From NCBI GenBank assembly GCA_052143535.1, contig JBKQSS010000053.1, forward strand, positions 1 through 64,000: a DNA stretch of 64,000 nt, given 5' to 3'. How positions within the stretch are numbered: position 1 is the stretch's first letter; each line of letters begins with the position of its first letter. The translations under genes and the position numbers were made by a program. The DNA is from JADGRA01 sp052143535. GTDB lineage: Bacteria; Myxococcota; Myxococcia; Myxococcales; Myxococcaceae. This document shows, piece after piece, positions 16,830-25,526 of the stretch. Below the pieces are notes generated by a model, which made no database searches, was not told the DNA's origin, and saw only the letters and a list, made by a program, of their open reading frames with translations.

Positions 16830-17344
16830 TGTCGCGAGCCCTCGGGGGTCGGCGCGGGGTCTCGGCGCCGCGCCATCACCACCGCGCCCACCACTGCCGC
16901 GAGCAAAAGGAGCGATGCCACCTCGAAGGCCAGCAAGTATTCGGTGAGGAGGCTGCGAGCCAGCTCGGCTGTGGTGGGCGGCGGCGGCGGGAGGGTTGGA
17001 GGGAACTCCGTCCTGAGGATGGCCCCACCCACCAGTGCGAAGAAGGCGAGCGCGAGAAGGAGTCCGCGGATGCGGTCCGCGCTGTCGACTTCGGCCACCG
17101 CGCCCTCATGCCGCCCAGTCACCATGACGCCGAAAATCATCAGTGTCACGACGCCACCGACGTAGGTCAGTACCTGGACGCCGGCGAGGAAGGGGGCCCC
17201 GAGGATGGCGTAAAGCGCGGCCGTCAACAGGAGCACCAGGGCGAGCCAGAGGACGGCGCGCACCAGGTTTCTGCTCCTCACGACGAAGAGTGCAGCCACA
17301 ACCATTGCCAATGCGAGGAGCCCGAATCCGAGCCGAGGCATCAT
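16826..17344 (-). CDS. nuoJ: NADH-quinone oxidoreductase subunit J
   Basis: A 172-residue membrane subunit with five hydrophobic segments and the conserved strand AGVQVLTYVGGVVTLMIFGV in the third helix (the pi-bulge region). The C-terminus is short and charged (RRRDPAPTPEGSRQ). Start and stop overlap nuoI and nuoK. Confidence 0.9.
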   Translation of the reverse strand: MMPRLGFGLLALAMVVAALFVVRSRNLVRAVLWLALVLLLTAALYAILGAPFLAGVQVLTYVGGVVTLMIFGVMVTGRHEGAVAEVDSADRIRGLLLALAFFALVGGAILRTEFPPTLPPPPPTTAELARSLLTEYLLAFEVASLLLLAAVVGAVVMARRRDPAPTPEGSRQ

Positions 17345-17910
17345 CCGGACCTCTCCCCGGTCCCCGGCGTGCCTCCGCCACTGGTGGCGGGCGCGGAGGC
17401 TGGCGCGGGGGCTGGCTTCGGCGTCTTGGGGAGCTCCTGCATCCCCATCAACCGCGTCGCGTCACCCCAAGCGCGCGGCTTGGACTTCTCATTTGCATAC
17501 AGCTTGGCCATGGTGAGGACGAGGTCCTCGCGCGTGTAGGTGGGCTCCTCGGCCTCCCGCGTCATGACGATGGCGTCGGTGGGGCAAACCTGCACGCACA
17601 GCTCGCAAAAAATACAGGCCGACATGTCCAAGAGGAAGTCGTCGGCGTAACCACGCTTCTTGCCGGTAATGGGAGACTCTCGCTTCCCACCGAATTTGAT
17701 GGCGATGACTCGCGAGGGGCAGATGCGTTCGCACTGCAGGCACCCGATGCACAACTCATCCCCTTGCTCGTCATGGAGAAGCGCGAAGCTGGCCCGGTAG
17801 CGCTCCGCCCGCGGGCGAATGACTTCAGGGAACTCGACGGTGGAGGCGGGGCGCAAACTGTTGGTGAGAGTTATTCTCATGGCCCGAAGCCCGTCCATGA
17901 AGTAGCCCAT
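17341..17910 (-). CDS. nuoI: NADH-quinone oxidoreductase subunit I (two 4Fe-4S clusters)
   Basis: A 189-residue ferredoxin-like subunit carrying two tetranuclear clusters: CIGCLQCERICP and CIFCELCVQVCP, the expected CxxCxxCxxxCP pairs. It passes electrons to the N2 cluster in NuoB. The C-terminus has an extra Pro/Ala-rich tail (TPKPAPAPASAPATSGGG) not needed for the fold. It lies 19 bp after nuoH. In a complex lacking NuoEFG, NuoI is a plausible docking point for ferredoxin; this is inference. Confidence 0.93.
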   Translation of the reverse strand: MGYFMDGLRAMRITLTNSLRPASTVEFPEVIRPRAERYRASFALLHDEQGDELCIGCLQCERICPSRVIAIKFGGKRESPITGKKRGYADDFLLDMSACIFCELCVQVCPTDAIVMTREAEEPTYTREDLVLTMAKLYANEKSKPRAWGDATRLMGMQELPKTPKPAPAPASAPATSGGGTPGTGERSG

Positions 17911-17929
17911 GCCCGTTACCTCTCCCTGG

Positions 17930-18901
17930 TCAGCCTACGAAGACGACCCACACTGCAGCACCGGCCACCAGTGCGACGCTGGAAGGCACCAGCCACCTCC
18001 AGCAGAGGCCCATCAGCTGGTCGGACCGAAAGCGGAGCAGCGTCCAGCGAATCCAGTACAGCGCTGCAAATAACAGCAGCGTCTTGAGCACCATCCAGTG
18101 CAGCCCGGGCCGAAAAGGCCCACCGTCCCAGCCACCGAGGAAAAGGGCTGCTGCCACCGCCGACGCCACCAGCGTGTGGACGTACTCGGCCATGTAGAAG
18201 AGGGCGAACTTCATTCCGGTGTACTCGGTGGTGATACCGGCCACCAGCTCGCTTTCCGCCTCGGGAATGTCGAAGGGGATGCGGTTGGCCTCGGCCAGCA
18301 TGGCCAAGACGAAGATGACGAAGGCCGGGATGCCCAAGAAGAAAGGCCAAACCACGAACCAGTGGCCCTCCGACTGGACGCGGACAATGGTGCCAATCCG
18401 CATCGAGCCGGCGAGAATGACGGGCACTAGCGCAGCGAGGACGAGGGGCACTTCGTAGGAGACGGACTGCGCCACGGCGCGCATCCCTCCGAGCAGCGCA
18501 AGCTTGTTGTTGCTTGCCCACCCGGCGCTGAAGACGGGAAGCACGGTGATGGCGCCGATGGCGATGACGTACAGCACGCCCACGTCGAGGTCCGCGGCCA
18601 CCACCGTGGGGGAGAAAGGCACCGCCGCCGCGACGCCGATGGCGCAGACAACGGCCACCGGCGGAGCCAGGTTGAAGAGTATGCCATCCGCTTTGAGGGG
18701 GACGATGTCCTCCTTCTGCAAAAGCTTCAGGACGTCGGCCAATGGCTGGAGGAGTCCTGCCGGCCCCACCAGAGTTGGGCCAAGCCGGGACTGCATCCGG
18801 GCGGCCAGCTTCCGCTCGAACCACAAGGAAAGCGCGGTGGCCGTCATCAGGACGGAGACAATCACCACGCCGTAGCTTGCGCCGTGGAGAAAGCCCGTCA
18901 C
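17930..18901 (-). CDS. nuoH: NADH-quinone oxidoreductase subunit H
   Basis: A 323-residue membrane subunit forming the quinone chamber. Motifs: WFERKLAARMQSRLGP near the N-terminus, FILAMLAEANRIPFDIPEAE (written FVLAMLAEANRIPFDIPEAE here) and ELVAGITTEYTGMKFALFYM-type loops rich in acidic residues. The start is a GTG at 18901 overlapping the nuoD TGA. Confidence 0.93.
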   Translation of the reverse strand: MTGFLHGASYGVVIVSVLMTATALSLWFERKLAARMQSRLGPTLVGPAGLLQPLADVLKLLQKEDIVPLKADGILFNLAPPVAVVCAIGVAAAVPFSPTVVAADLDVGVLYVIAIGAITVLPVFSAGWASNNKLALLGGMRAVAQSVSYEVPLVLAALVPVILAGSMRIGTIVRVQSEGHWFVVWPFFLGIPAFVIFVLAMLAEANRIPFDIPEAESELVAGITTEYTGMKFALFYMAEYVHTLVASAVAAALFLGGWDGGPFRPGLHWMVLKTLLLFAALYWIRWTLLRFRSDQLMGLCWRWLVPSSVALVAGAAVWVVFVG

Positions 18902-20088
18902 CGGTCGACCTCGCCCATGATGGGGTCGAGTGAGCCGAGAATGGCCACCGCGTCGCTCACCGTGGCCCCGGGAAGGATGTAGGGCAGCGCCGAAAGCGCG
19001 TGCAGGCTGGGTGGCCGAATTTTCAATCGATAGGGAAATTGCGAGCCATCCGAAATGACGTAGGTGCCGAGCTCCCCGCGGGGCGTCTCGATGGCCACGT
19101 ACGTCTGGCCCGGTGGTATTTTTGTTTGCAGCGGCACCTTGATGGGCTTGCCGCTGTTGATGGCTCCGGCGGGGACGTTGTCCACCATTTCCCGGATGAG
19201 GCGAATGCTTTCCCGCATTTCTCCGAAGCGCACCGTGGCGCGGGCCAGGCAGTCCCCCCCGGTCGCTGTCACCACGTGGATTGGGACCTCGTCGTAGGCG
19301 TGAAAGGGCGCGTCCCGGCGCAAGTCATGGTCCACGCCGCAAGCCCGGAGGATGGGCCCCGTGACGCCCAGCTCGAGCGCCAAGTCGGCGTCGAGGACGC
19401 CCACCCCTCGGGTCCGCGCGACGAAAATTCTGTTGTCCAGGGTCATTCCTTCGTATTCCGACAGCCGGTTGGCGATGACGTCGAGTGCCTGGCGCACCTT
19501 GGCGCTCCAGCCTGCCGGGAGGTCATGTCGGTTCCCGCCAATGGTGTGGGTGTTGTAGTGAAAGCGGGCTCCGGTGACTTCCTCGAAGAGGTCGAGGATG
19601 AGTTCACGTTCGCGAAAACAGTAAATGAAGACGGTCGAGCCGCCACCGAGGGCGCCGCCGAGGTCGAGTGCGAAAGTGCCGAGCCACAGCAGGTGGGACG
19701 CAATTCGTTGTAGCTCGGCGAAGAGCGTCCGCATCCAACGGGCGCGGCGCGGCACTTCGAGGTTGAGCAGTTTCTCGAAGGCCATATTCACCGCCTGCTC
19801 GTTGGTCATCGGCGCGACGTAGTCATTCTTGTCCACGATGGGCGTAATTTGGACGTAGGCCAGCGACTCGCACAGCTTTTCCACGGCACGGTGGAGAAAG
19901 CCCACGTGGGGCACGGCCTTCACCACAATCTCGCCGTCCAGGGTGAGGTCCATCCGGAACACCCCGTGCGTCGAGGGGTGCTGCGGCCCGAAGTGAAGCA
20001 GCATCAACTCCGCTTCCGGGTCATAGGTGTCGATGGACAGGTGCGGATTGACGCGCCGGGTGACTTGGACGGTGCGCATGCCGCTCAT
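18898..20088 (-). CDS. nuoD: NADH-quinone oxidoreductase subunit D
   Basis: The 49-kDa-type subunit, 396 residues, which lines the quinone site with NuoB. Seen: LHFGPQHPSTHGVFR (the His loop contacting quinone), PHVGFLHRAVEKL, TRGVGVLD, and the C-terminal ETPRGELGTYVISDG with LGSLDPIMGEVDR. It overlaps nuoBC and nuoH by 4 bp on each side. Confidence 0.95.
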   Translation of the reverse strand: MSGMRTVQVTRRVNPHLSIDTYDPEAELMLLHFGPQHPSTHGVFRMDLTLDGEIVVKAVPHVGFLHRAVEKLCESLAYVQITPIVDKNDYVAPMTNEQAVNMAFEKLLNLEVPRRARWMRTLFAELQRIASHLLWLGTFALDLGGALGGGSTVFIYCFRERELILDLFEEVTGARFHYNTHTIGGNRHDLPAGWSAKVRQALDVIANRLSEYEGMTLDNRIFVARTRGVGVLDADLALELGVTGPILRACGVDHDLRRDAPFHAYDEVPIHVVTATGGDCLARATVRFGEMRESIRLIREMVDNVPAGAINSGKPIKVPLQTKIPPGQTYVAIETPRGELGTYVISDGSQFPYRLKIRPPSLHALSALPYILPGATVSDAVAILGSLDPIMGEVDR

Positions 20089-21281
20089 CTCCAGGGCGCA
20101 GCGGCGGTGTCCGCGGCGAAGTCGCGGCGTAACGGGTGGCCGACGTAGTTTTCCGCCATCATCAACCGGCGAAGGTCGGGGTGCCCGGAGAAGACGACGC
20201 CCACCAAGTCAAACTGCTCCCGCTCCTGCCAGTCCGCGCCGGCATAAAGGGCGCTCAGCGACGGAACCGGCTGGCCAGGGACTTGCCGCACCCCCCAGCT
20301 GGCTACCCTCGAGCCTGGACCGACGCTCCTCAGCAAGTACACCACCTCGTAGTGCTCAACCTCTGCCGCGTCGGCGCCTCCCCTGCCCTTGCCGGCCATC
20401 CAGTGCGTGGCGACGATGGAAACCAGTTGCCGGTAGCCGAGGCTTTTCAGCCGACTGGCCAATTCCAGATGTCTTTCGAGGGGCACCAGGGGTGGCCCTT
20501 GCTTGCCAGGTTGCACCACTGCCAGCTCGGCCAGCACTCCGTCGAAGTCGTTCGCCTCCCCTGGTGTGACGGGCGCGGGCACCGCCTCGAGCGGAACGGA
20601 CACGGGGAGGGCGGTCTCCAAGTCGGTGGCATGCTCGGCCGAGTCCACCTGGGCCTCGTCCAATTCTGCGGTGCGGTCGGCGTCCACCAGCCGGGGGTTT
20701 GACGGCTTGGTGATTCGGAGCAGCTCCGGGTTGGGTTCCCCCACCACCTTCAGTCCCTGGCGCCCGGCTCGGACTTTTTCTTGCAGGCGCAAAAACCCGT
20801 GCATCAGGGCCTCAGGGTTGGGCGGGCACCCGGGCACGTAGACGTCTACCGGCAGGAAAGTGTCCACGCCTGGAACGACAGAGTAGAGGTTTCTATAGAA
20901 GTCCCCCGAGATGGCGCATGAGCCCATGGCGATGCACCACTTCGGCTCGGGCATCTGGTCCCACAGCTTCTTGACTCGAGGCGCCATCTTCACGGTGATG
21001 GTTCCGGCCACCACCATCACGTCAGCCTGCCGGGGCGAGGCGCGAACGATGGTGCCCATCCGGTCGATGTCGACTCGACTGGCAGCGCTGGCCATGAACT
21101 CGATGCCGCAGCAGCTGGTGGCCATGGGGAAAGTCCACAGCGCGTTGGTCATTCCCCAGGTGAGGACGTGGTCCAGCGCGGTGGCAGCCACCGTCAGGCC
21201 AGGCGTCTGCATCAGCACCCGATAGAGGGGATGCTCGAAATTGCCGGTGTCATCCACCGTCCCTGGGCTTTTCAGACCCAT
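20085..21281 (-). CDS. nuoBC: Fused NADH-quinone oxidoreductase subunits B and C
   Basis: One 398-residue frame joins NuoB (residues 1 to about 175) and NuoC (about 250-398). The NuoB half carries the N2-cluster cysteines in ATSCCGIEF, MGSCAIS and VPGCPPNPE. The NuoC half has HYEVVYLLRS and the family signature EREQFDLVGVVFSGHPDLRR, ending GHPLRRDFA. An acidic, Pro-rich linker of about 70 residues separates them and includes part of a reduced NuoC N-terminus. The ATG at 21281 lies 10 bp inside nuoA's end. Separate nuoB and nuoC genes, or a NuoCD fusion, are more usual. Confidence 0.93.
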   Translation of the reverse strand: MGLKSPGTVDDTGNFEHPLYRVLMQTPGLTVAATALDHVLTWGMTNALWTFPMATSCCGIEFMASAASRVDIDRMGTIVRASPRQADVMVVAGTITVKMAPRVKKLWDQMPEPKWCIAMGSCAISGDFYRNLYSVVPGVDTFLPVDVYVPGCPPNPEALMHGFLRLQEKVRAGRQGLKVVGEPNPELLRITKPSNPRLVDADRTAELDEAQVDSAEHATDLETALPVSVPLEAVPAPVTPGEANDFDGVLAELAVVQPGKQGPPLVPLERHLELASRLKSLGYRQLVSIVATHWMAGKGRGGADAAEVEHYEVVYLLRSVGPGSRVASWGVRQVPGQPVPSLSALYAGADWQEREQFDLVGVVFSGHPDLRRLMMAENYVGHPLRRDFAADTAAAPWR

Positions 21282-21631
21282 TCCAGCGTTCCCTTCCGGA
21301 TGCCCCACACCCAGCCAAGCATCAGCACGGCAACGAAGCTGCCCACCGCCCACAGACCGCTCCGTCCCATCTCCCGGGTAATGACGCCCCACGGAAAAAC
21401 CAACGCGGCTTCGATGTCGAAGAGGACGAAAAACAGGGCCACTACATAGTAGCGCGCGTGGAATTGGACCCACGCCGGAGCAAGGGGCGTCTCACCGCAC
21501 TCGTACGTCTCCCGCTTGAGGCGGGAGCTACTGCGCGCACGCACGCGCAAGAGGCGCGCCGCCACGAGAAGGCTCCCGGCGACGGCGACCGCCACCAAGA
21601 GAAAGCCCACCAGCGCGAGACCCTGGTTCAT
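21272..21631 (-). CDS. nuoA: NADH-quinone oxidoreductase subunit A
   Basis: A 119-residue protein with three transmembrane helices. The conserved loop YECGETPLAPAWVQFHARYY is followed by ALFFVLFDIEAALVFPW. It is part of the quinone-chamber region. The ATG at 21631 is preferred; a TTG three codons earlier is also in frame. It starts 39 bp after the ferritin-like gene. Confidence 0.92.
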   Translation of the reverse strand: MNQGLALVGFLLVAVAVAGSLLVAARLLRVRARSSSRLKRETYECGETPLAPAWVQFHARYYVVALFFVLFDIEAALVFPWGVITREMGRSGLWAVGSFVAVLMLGWVWGIRKGTLEWV

Positions 21632-21670
21632 GGTTTCCAAACGAAGCCACCCTTCTCGAGTTCTACCCTC

Positions 21671-22198
21671 TCACTGGGCCACCGGGTCATCCCCGTAGGC
21701 GTCTCCACCCGGTGCCGGCTCTCCAGAGTGACGCGCCATTTCCTGCTTGACCAGGGCTTGATGCTCCACCTCCTCATCGCGCAGCTCAGCGAAGAGGGCG
21801 CGGACCTCGCCGTCCTCGAGCTGGGGAATGGAGCGCGCGAAAAACTCATAGGCTTTCTCCTCGGCCGCGAGCGCCGTCTTCAGCGCTTGCTCGACACTCA
21901 TGAAGACGCGCACCTGGTCAAACTCTGGGGCCTCGACATCGAAGAAAGGTGCTGGCATCGGGCTTTCAAGCTCGTTGGCAAACAGCGCCTGCCGACGTTC
22001 GGCGAGTCGCGCCCGGTGTATTTCTTCTACCCGAGCCATCCGCTCGAAGAAGTTGGCCGCCTCGGGCGTGTGGTGGAGGGTCAGCTGCTCGGCGAATTCC
22101 CGGTACCGGTCGCGCGCCTCCTCCTCGATGGCAATGGCCAGGTCCAGCCCCTCTCGCAGGGTGAGACGGGAAAAGTCGGTGTCCGTTTGAGCGCTCAC
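21671..22198 (-). CDS. Ferritin-like/rubrerythrin-type diiron protein
   Basis: A 175-residue four-helix protein without a rubredoxin tail. The paired metal motifs are EEEARDRYREF and VEEIH in the first half, and EEKAYEFFARS and EEVEH in the second, as in rubrerythrin-type di-iron sites. These proteins reduce peroxide or store iron. The start is the GTG at 22198; the frame continues upstream, but that is antisense-like sequence over korB. It sits between korB (8-bp gap) and nuoA, so it is almost surely cotranscribed with the ferredoxin oxidoreductase and complex I. Confidence 0.85.
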   Translation of the reverse strand: MSAQTDTDFSRLTLREGLDLAIAIEEEARDRYREFAEQLTLHHTPEAANFFERMARVEEIHRARLAERRQALFANELESPMPAPFFDVEAPEFDQVRVFMSVEQALKTALAAEEKAYEFFARSIPQLEDGEVRALFAELRDEEVEHQALVKQEMARHSGEPAPGGDAYGDDPVAQ

Positions 22199-22206
22199 GA
22201 CGACCC

Positions 22207-23109
22207 TCACTTCTGCAAATAGCCATCGAGCACCTGCTCGCGTGGCCGGTGTCCCTCTGAAAGTTCGGCCTGACGCTGGCGGACGAGTGCGTCGTACGTC
22301 GGCGGCGGGTTGGGGTTGCGGTAGAAGACTCCGGTGTAAAGTTCTTTTCCGTAGGCGCGCGCGAGGTCCACTGCCGCGAGCTGGTTGGCCGCATCGTGCC
22401 CCCGACTGGCCAACGGTTTCATCTTCGACTTGTGGGCTCGAAGCTGCTGCTCCTCCTCGCCGAATGTCACACAGGGCGACTGAATGTTGACGAAGGAGAA
22501 GCCCGGGTAACGGAGCGCTTCTTCGATGAGCGCCGCCATGCCAGGCATGTCCGCCGGCGTTGCCTGCGCCACGAAGCCTGCCCCGTAAGCGAGTACGTAC
22601 AGCAAGGGATTGATGGGCTCCTCGAGGCTTCCGAAGGGTGAGGTGACGGTGTGGAGGCCTTTGGGAGCGGTTGGGGAAAGTTGGCCCTTGGTGAGCCCGT
22701 ACACCTGGTTGTCCATGACCAGGTAGGTGAGGTCGATGTTGCGACGGATGGCGTGGGCGACGTGGCCGCCTCCAATGGAGAAGCCGTCGCCGTCGCCGCC
22801 CGCCACTACCACCAACAGCTCGGGCCTCGCCAGCTTGACGCCCTGGGCAATGGGGAGGGCCCGCCCATGCACGCTGTTGAAGCCATAGGCGGTGGTGTAC
22901 CCGGGGATGCGGCTCGAGCAACCAATGCCGGAGATGAAGGCAATCTCATGTGGCTCCCGGCCCAGGGCGCTCAACGCCCGGTACAGCCCCTGTAGGACAC
23001 CAAAGTCCCCGCACCCTGGGCACCAGATGGGTTTGAGGTCGCTCTTGTAGTCCTTGGGCTGATGCGAGGCCGCGGTGCGGGGTTGCATGGGCTTGGCTTC
23101 GAGTTCCAT
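22207..23109 (-). CDS. korB: 2-oxoacid:ferredoxin oxidoreductase, beta subunit
   Basis: A 300-residue thiamine-diphosphate subunit. Seen: IWCPGCGDFGVL (CxxC for the 4Fe-4S cluster), GIGCSSRIPGY, the TPP/Mg motif GGDGDGFSIGGGH followed by MDNQVYGLTKGQ, and YRNPNPPPTYDALV near the C-terminus. With KorA it oxidises a 2-oxoacid plus CoA to acyl-CoA and CO2, reducing ferredoxin. 2-Oxoglutarate is the likeliest substrate but pyruvate or branched-chain acids cannot be excluded from sequence alone. The start is 1 nt after the korA stop. Confidence 0.9.
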   Translation of the reverse strand: MELEAKPMQPRTAASHQPKDYKSDLKPIWCPGCGDFGVLQGLYRALSALGREPHEIAFISGIGCSSRIPGYTTAYGFNSVHGRALPIAQGVKLARPELLVVVAGGDGDGFSIGGGHVAHAIRRNIDLTYLVMDNQVYGLTKGQLSPTAPKGLHTVTSPFGSLEEPINPLLYVLAYGAGFVAQATPADMPGMAALIEEALRYPGFSFVNIQSPCVTFGEEEQQLRAHKSKMKPLASRGHDAANQLAAVDLARAYGKELYTGVFYRNPNPPPTYDALVRQRQAELSEGHRPREQVLDGYLQK

Positions 23110-23110
23110 G

Positions 23111-24868
23111 TCAGCTCTCCGCCATCGCGAGCTCGCACAGCTTGTCGAGCACTTCGTTGGGCTGGAAGGGGTTGGCACCACTTCGGGCGAACGGCAGAAC
23201 GCCCTTCGGGACGTCCACAAACATCCTTAGAATTCTGTAGAGCTGCGCTTGGTAGGAGAGCTCGACGACCAGTCCGGCGCGGACCGACGCGAAGAAGTCC
23301 TGGTACACCTGCTCGGCCACCGGGTACACCAGGGTGGGGACGAGCAGCTTAACGTCGAGTCCTCGGACGCGGGCCAGTTGGAAGGCCTCCCGGGCGACGC
23401 CGGCGGTGCTTCCCCAGCTGACCAGCGCGTAGCGTGCGTTGTCGGTCCCCTCCAACTGGAAGAGGTCCCGCCGTTGCTTCAGCGGCTCCAGCTTCTTGAA
23501 GCGCTTCTCGTTCATCCGCTGGTGCATCGCGCCGCTGGCCGTCGGGTCCCCGTGCTCGTTGTGCTCAATCCCCGCCCCAAGGTAAGTGCAACCTGGCATC
23601 CCGGGGTGGCTCACCGGGCTGATGCCGGACTCGGTAAGACGAAAGCGCTGGTAGTCGCCGACGTCTGCCCCCGTCGGTAACAGCCGGTGCTCCAGGGTGA
23701 ATTGCGAGGTGTCGATGGCGTCGACCGTTTCCTTGCGCTGAGCAATTTCCTGGTCCGAGAGGATGATGACCGGCGTCTGGTATTTCTCAGCGAGGTTGAA
23801 CGCCTCCACCGTCACGCTGAAGGTGTCGGCCACGGAGGTTGGGGCCAGCACCGGGCGCACCACGTCTCCATGGGCGGAAAAGGCTGCCTGGAAGAGGTCC
23901 GCCTGCTCGGGCTTGGTGGGGATGCCGGTGGAGGGGCCCCCGCGCTGCACATTCAGCACCACCAGCGGTAGTTCGCAGATGGTGGCCAACCCGAGCATCT
24001 CCGTCTTCAGCGACATGCCCGGGCCGGAGGTGGCAGTCATCGACTTCTTCCCGGCGTAGGAGGCCCCCAGCGCCGCGCCGATGCCGCTGATTTCGTCCTC
24101 GGCTTGGAGCACGACGCCGCCGTGCTGCCACAGCTCGCGGGAAAGCGTCTGCATCACCTCGGTAGACGGAGTGATGGGGTAGCCGCCGAAGAATTCCACG
24201 CCGCTGAAGATGGCCCCCGCGGCACACATGTCATTGCCGTCACAGAGCAGCCGTTTACCGGCCGCCGCGGGAGGCCTGGAAAGCACTCGCGGCTCGGCCA
24301 GGGGATGTGTCTGCGAGTACTCGAAGCCGCTCGCCAGGGCACGCTCGTTGGCTTCAAAAAGCCCCGCGCCCTTGTCGCCAAACTTCTTCTTCAAGCCTCG
24401 CAGCAGTGCCGCTCGAGGAATGTCGAGCCAGCCCGAGACGAGGCCCAGCACCACGCTCGTCTTTGCCTTGTCGGTGCCGGCGGCCTTTTTCGCCATCTCG
24501 GTGATGGGCACCGAGAAGACGAGTTCGCGCGAGAGCGGACGGGTCGCCGACGTCTCGGGCGGAGGCCCCGCCTTCTCCTCATGAATGACGAGGGTGGAGC
24601 TACTGAGAGGAAGCTCTGCTCCAAACCGCAAGAAGTCTTCCCAATTGAGCACCACGGCGACGTCGAGCATCCCGCCGGGATTGAGAATTTTCCGACAGGA
24701 GAGTCGCACGCGGCAGGAAGACTCGCCTCCGCGAATTTGTGAGCCGAAGCTCTTGGTCATCATCGCGTGGTAGCCCTCGGACGAAGCGGCAGCCAGCAAC
24801 GACTCGCCCGCGGTCACGACTCCGTCGCCACCGGAGCCGGCCATGCCCACCACCAGGTCATCCACCAT
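23111..24868 (-). CDS. korA: 2-oxoacid:ferredoxin oxidoreductase, fused gamma-alpha subunit
   Basis: A 585-residue subunit. The N-terminal gamma domain (about 1-190) has GMAGSGGDGVVTAG and SFGSQIRGGESSCRVR. The alpha domain (about 205-585) has GGYPITPSTEVMQTL, AEDEISGIGAALGASYAG, TSGPGMSLKTE and VNVQRGGPSTG, all typical of the KorA/VorA type. It binds the 2-oxoacid and CoA with KorB. The ATG at 24868 follows GGAG at 7 nt. It is the first gene of the 13-kb operon that ends with nuoN. Confidence 0.92.
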   Translation of the reverse strand: MVDDLVVGMAGSGGDGVVTAGESLLAAASSEGYHAMMTKSFGSQIRGGESSCRVRLSCRKILNPGGMLDVAVVLNWEDFLRFGAELPLSSSTLVIHEEKAGPPPETSATRPLSRELVFSVPITEMAKKAAGTDKAKTSVVLGLVSGWLDIPRAALLRGLKKKFGDKGAGLFEANERALASGFEYSQTHPLAEPRVLSRPPAAAGKRLLCDGNDMCAAGAIFSGVEFFGGYPITPSTEVMQTLSRELWQHGGVVLQAEDEISGIGAALGASYAGKKSMTATSGPGMSLKTEMLGLATICELPLVVLNVQRGGPSTGIPTKPEQADLFQAAFSAHGDVVRPVLAPTSVADTFSVTVEAFNLAEKYQTPVIILSDQEIAQRKETVDAIDTSQFTLEHRLLPTGADVGDYQRFRLTESGISPVSHPGMPGCTYLGAGIEHNEHGDPTASGAMHQRMNEKRFKKLEPLKQRRDLFQLEGTDNARYALVSWGSTAGVAREAFQLARVRGLDVKLLVPTLVYPVAEQVYQDFFASVRAGLVVELSYQAQLYRILRMFVDVPKGVLPFARSGANPFQPNEVLDKLCELAMAES

Positions 24869-25396
24869 GGGAGAACTCCGGCAGGCCAACCGTGGCAACG
24901 AGGGTTGGCGACGAAGCGGTCAAGTTCTGCCGTAGACGCGAGAAGTGCACGTGGCTTTCGGCACGACGCAGAATCTGCGGGCCAAAATTCGGCGGTCTTT
25001 GAGAAGCGGCTGCCATGCTGGAATTCCCTTCGAGAAGTGCGCTTGTCACACCGGGCCTCATGCACGAGCCGTGCACGCTCCGCCGTTACTTGGCCGCGCC
25101 GCGTTAGCCATTGGCCTTGGCATCCATCGCGCGCTCCGCCGCCTCGCGGTAATTGACGTGCTCCAAGAGGTCATGGGCGACTGTGGCCTCCTGCTCGGCC
25201 ACCCCCGGCCCTCCTTAATTTGGACGGCTTCGCCGATGACCGTGACGGACCCGCGCCCGGTCCTGGGGCGTGCGCGGCCAGCGCGACTGCGGCGAGGGCG
25301 ACCAACTCGCTGCACGACGACGAGGACGCCTTCGGCGTGTCCGTCGACGGGTGGAACTCAAGCAGCGGGTGAGCAGCCTTCCCTCTAAGAAAAAAG
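24869..25396. other. korA upstream region
   Basis: About 530 bp between the korA start and tRNA-Leu. Apart from the possible 32-codon frame at 25104-25202, I see no gene. It should contain the promoter of the korA-nuoN operon, but I found no convincing -35/-10 pair. Confidence 0.45.
25104..25202 (-). CDS. Possible 32-aa small protein
   Basis: A GTG at 25202 lies behind GGAGGG (spacing about 5 nt) and opens a 32-codon frame. The product is a single acidic amphipathic helix containing EATVAHDLLEHVNYREAAE. An in-frame TAA just upstream shows it is not the tail of a longer frame. The peptide composition looks natural, but the size is too small to be sure. No relative known to me. Confidence 0.3.
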   Translation of the reverse strand: MAEQEATVAHDLLEHVNYREAAERAMDAKANG

Positions 25397-25484
25397 TGCT
25401 CGGGCCCAGACTCGAACTGGGACGTTCCTCTGAAGGAACCGCGGATTTTAAGTCCGCTGCGTCTACCGGTTTCGCCACCCGAGC
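25397..25484 (-). tRNA. tRNA-Leu (anticodon UAA)
   Basis: An 88-nt cloverleaf on the minus strand. The acceptor stem GCTCGGG pairs with CCCGAGC, and the discriminator is A. The anticodon stem GCGGA/TCCGC holds the loop CTTAAAA with anticodon TAA. The T-arm contains GTTCGAGTC. The long variable arm gives the class II length expected for Leu. CCA is not encoded. It reads codons UUA and UUG, which are rare in this high-GC genome. Confidence 0.95.
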
Positions 25485-25526
25485 TAAACGACTGGATTAG
25501 CTAATTGAAATTGGTAAGTTGAGAAC

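Noticed and set aside
22199..22921. Upstream extension of the ferritin-like gene to 416 codons
   Set aside because: It overlaps korB on the same strand in another frame and has no folded-protein character; the GTG at 22198 fits the domain.
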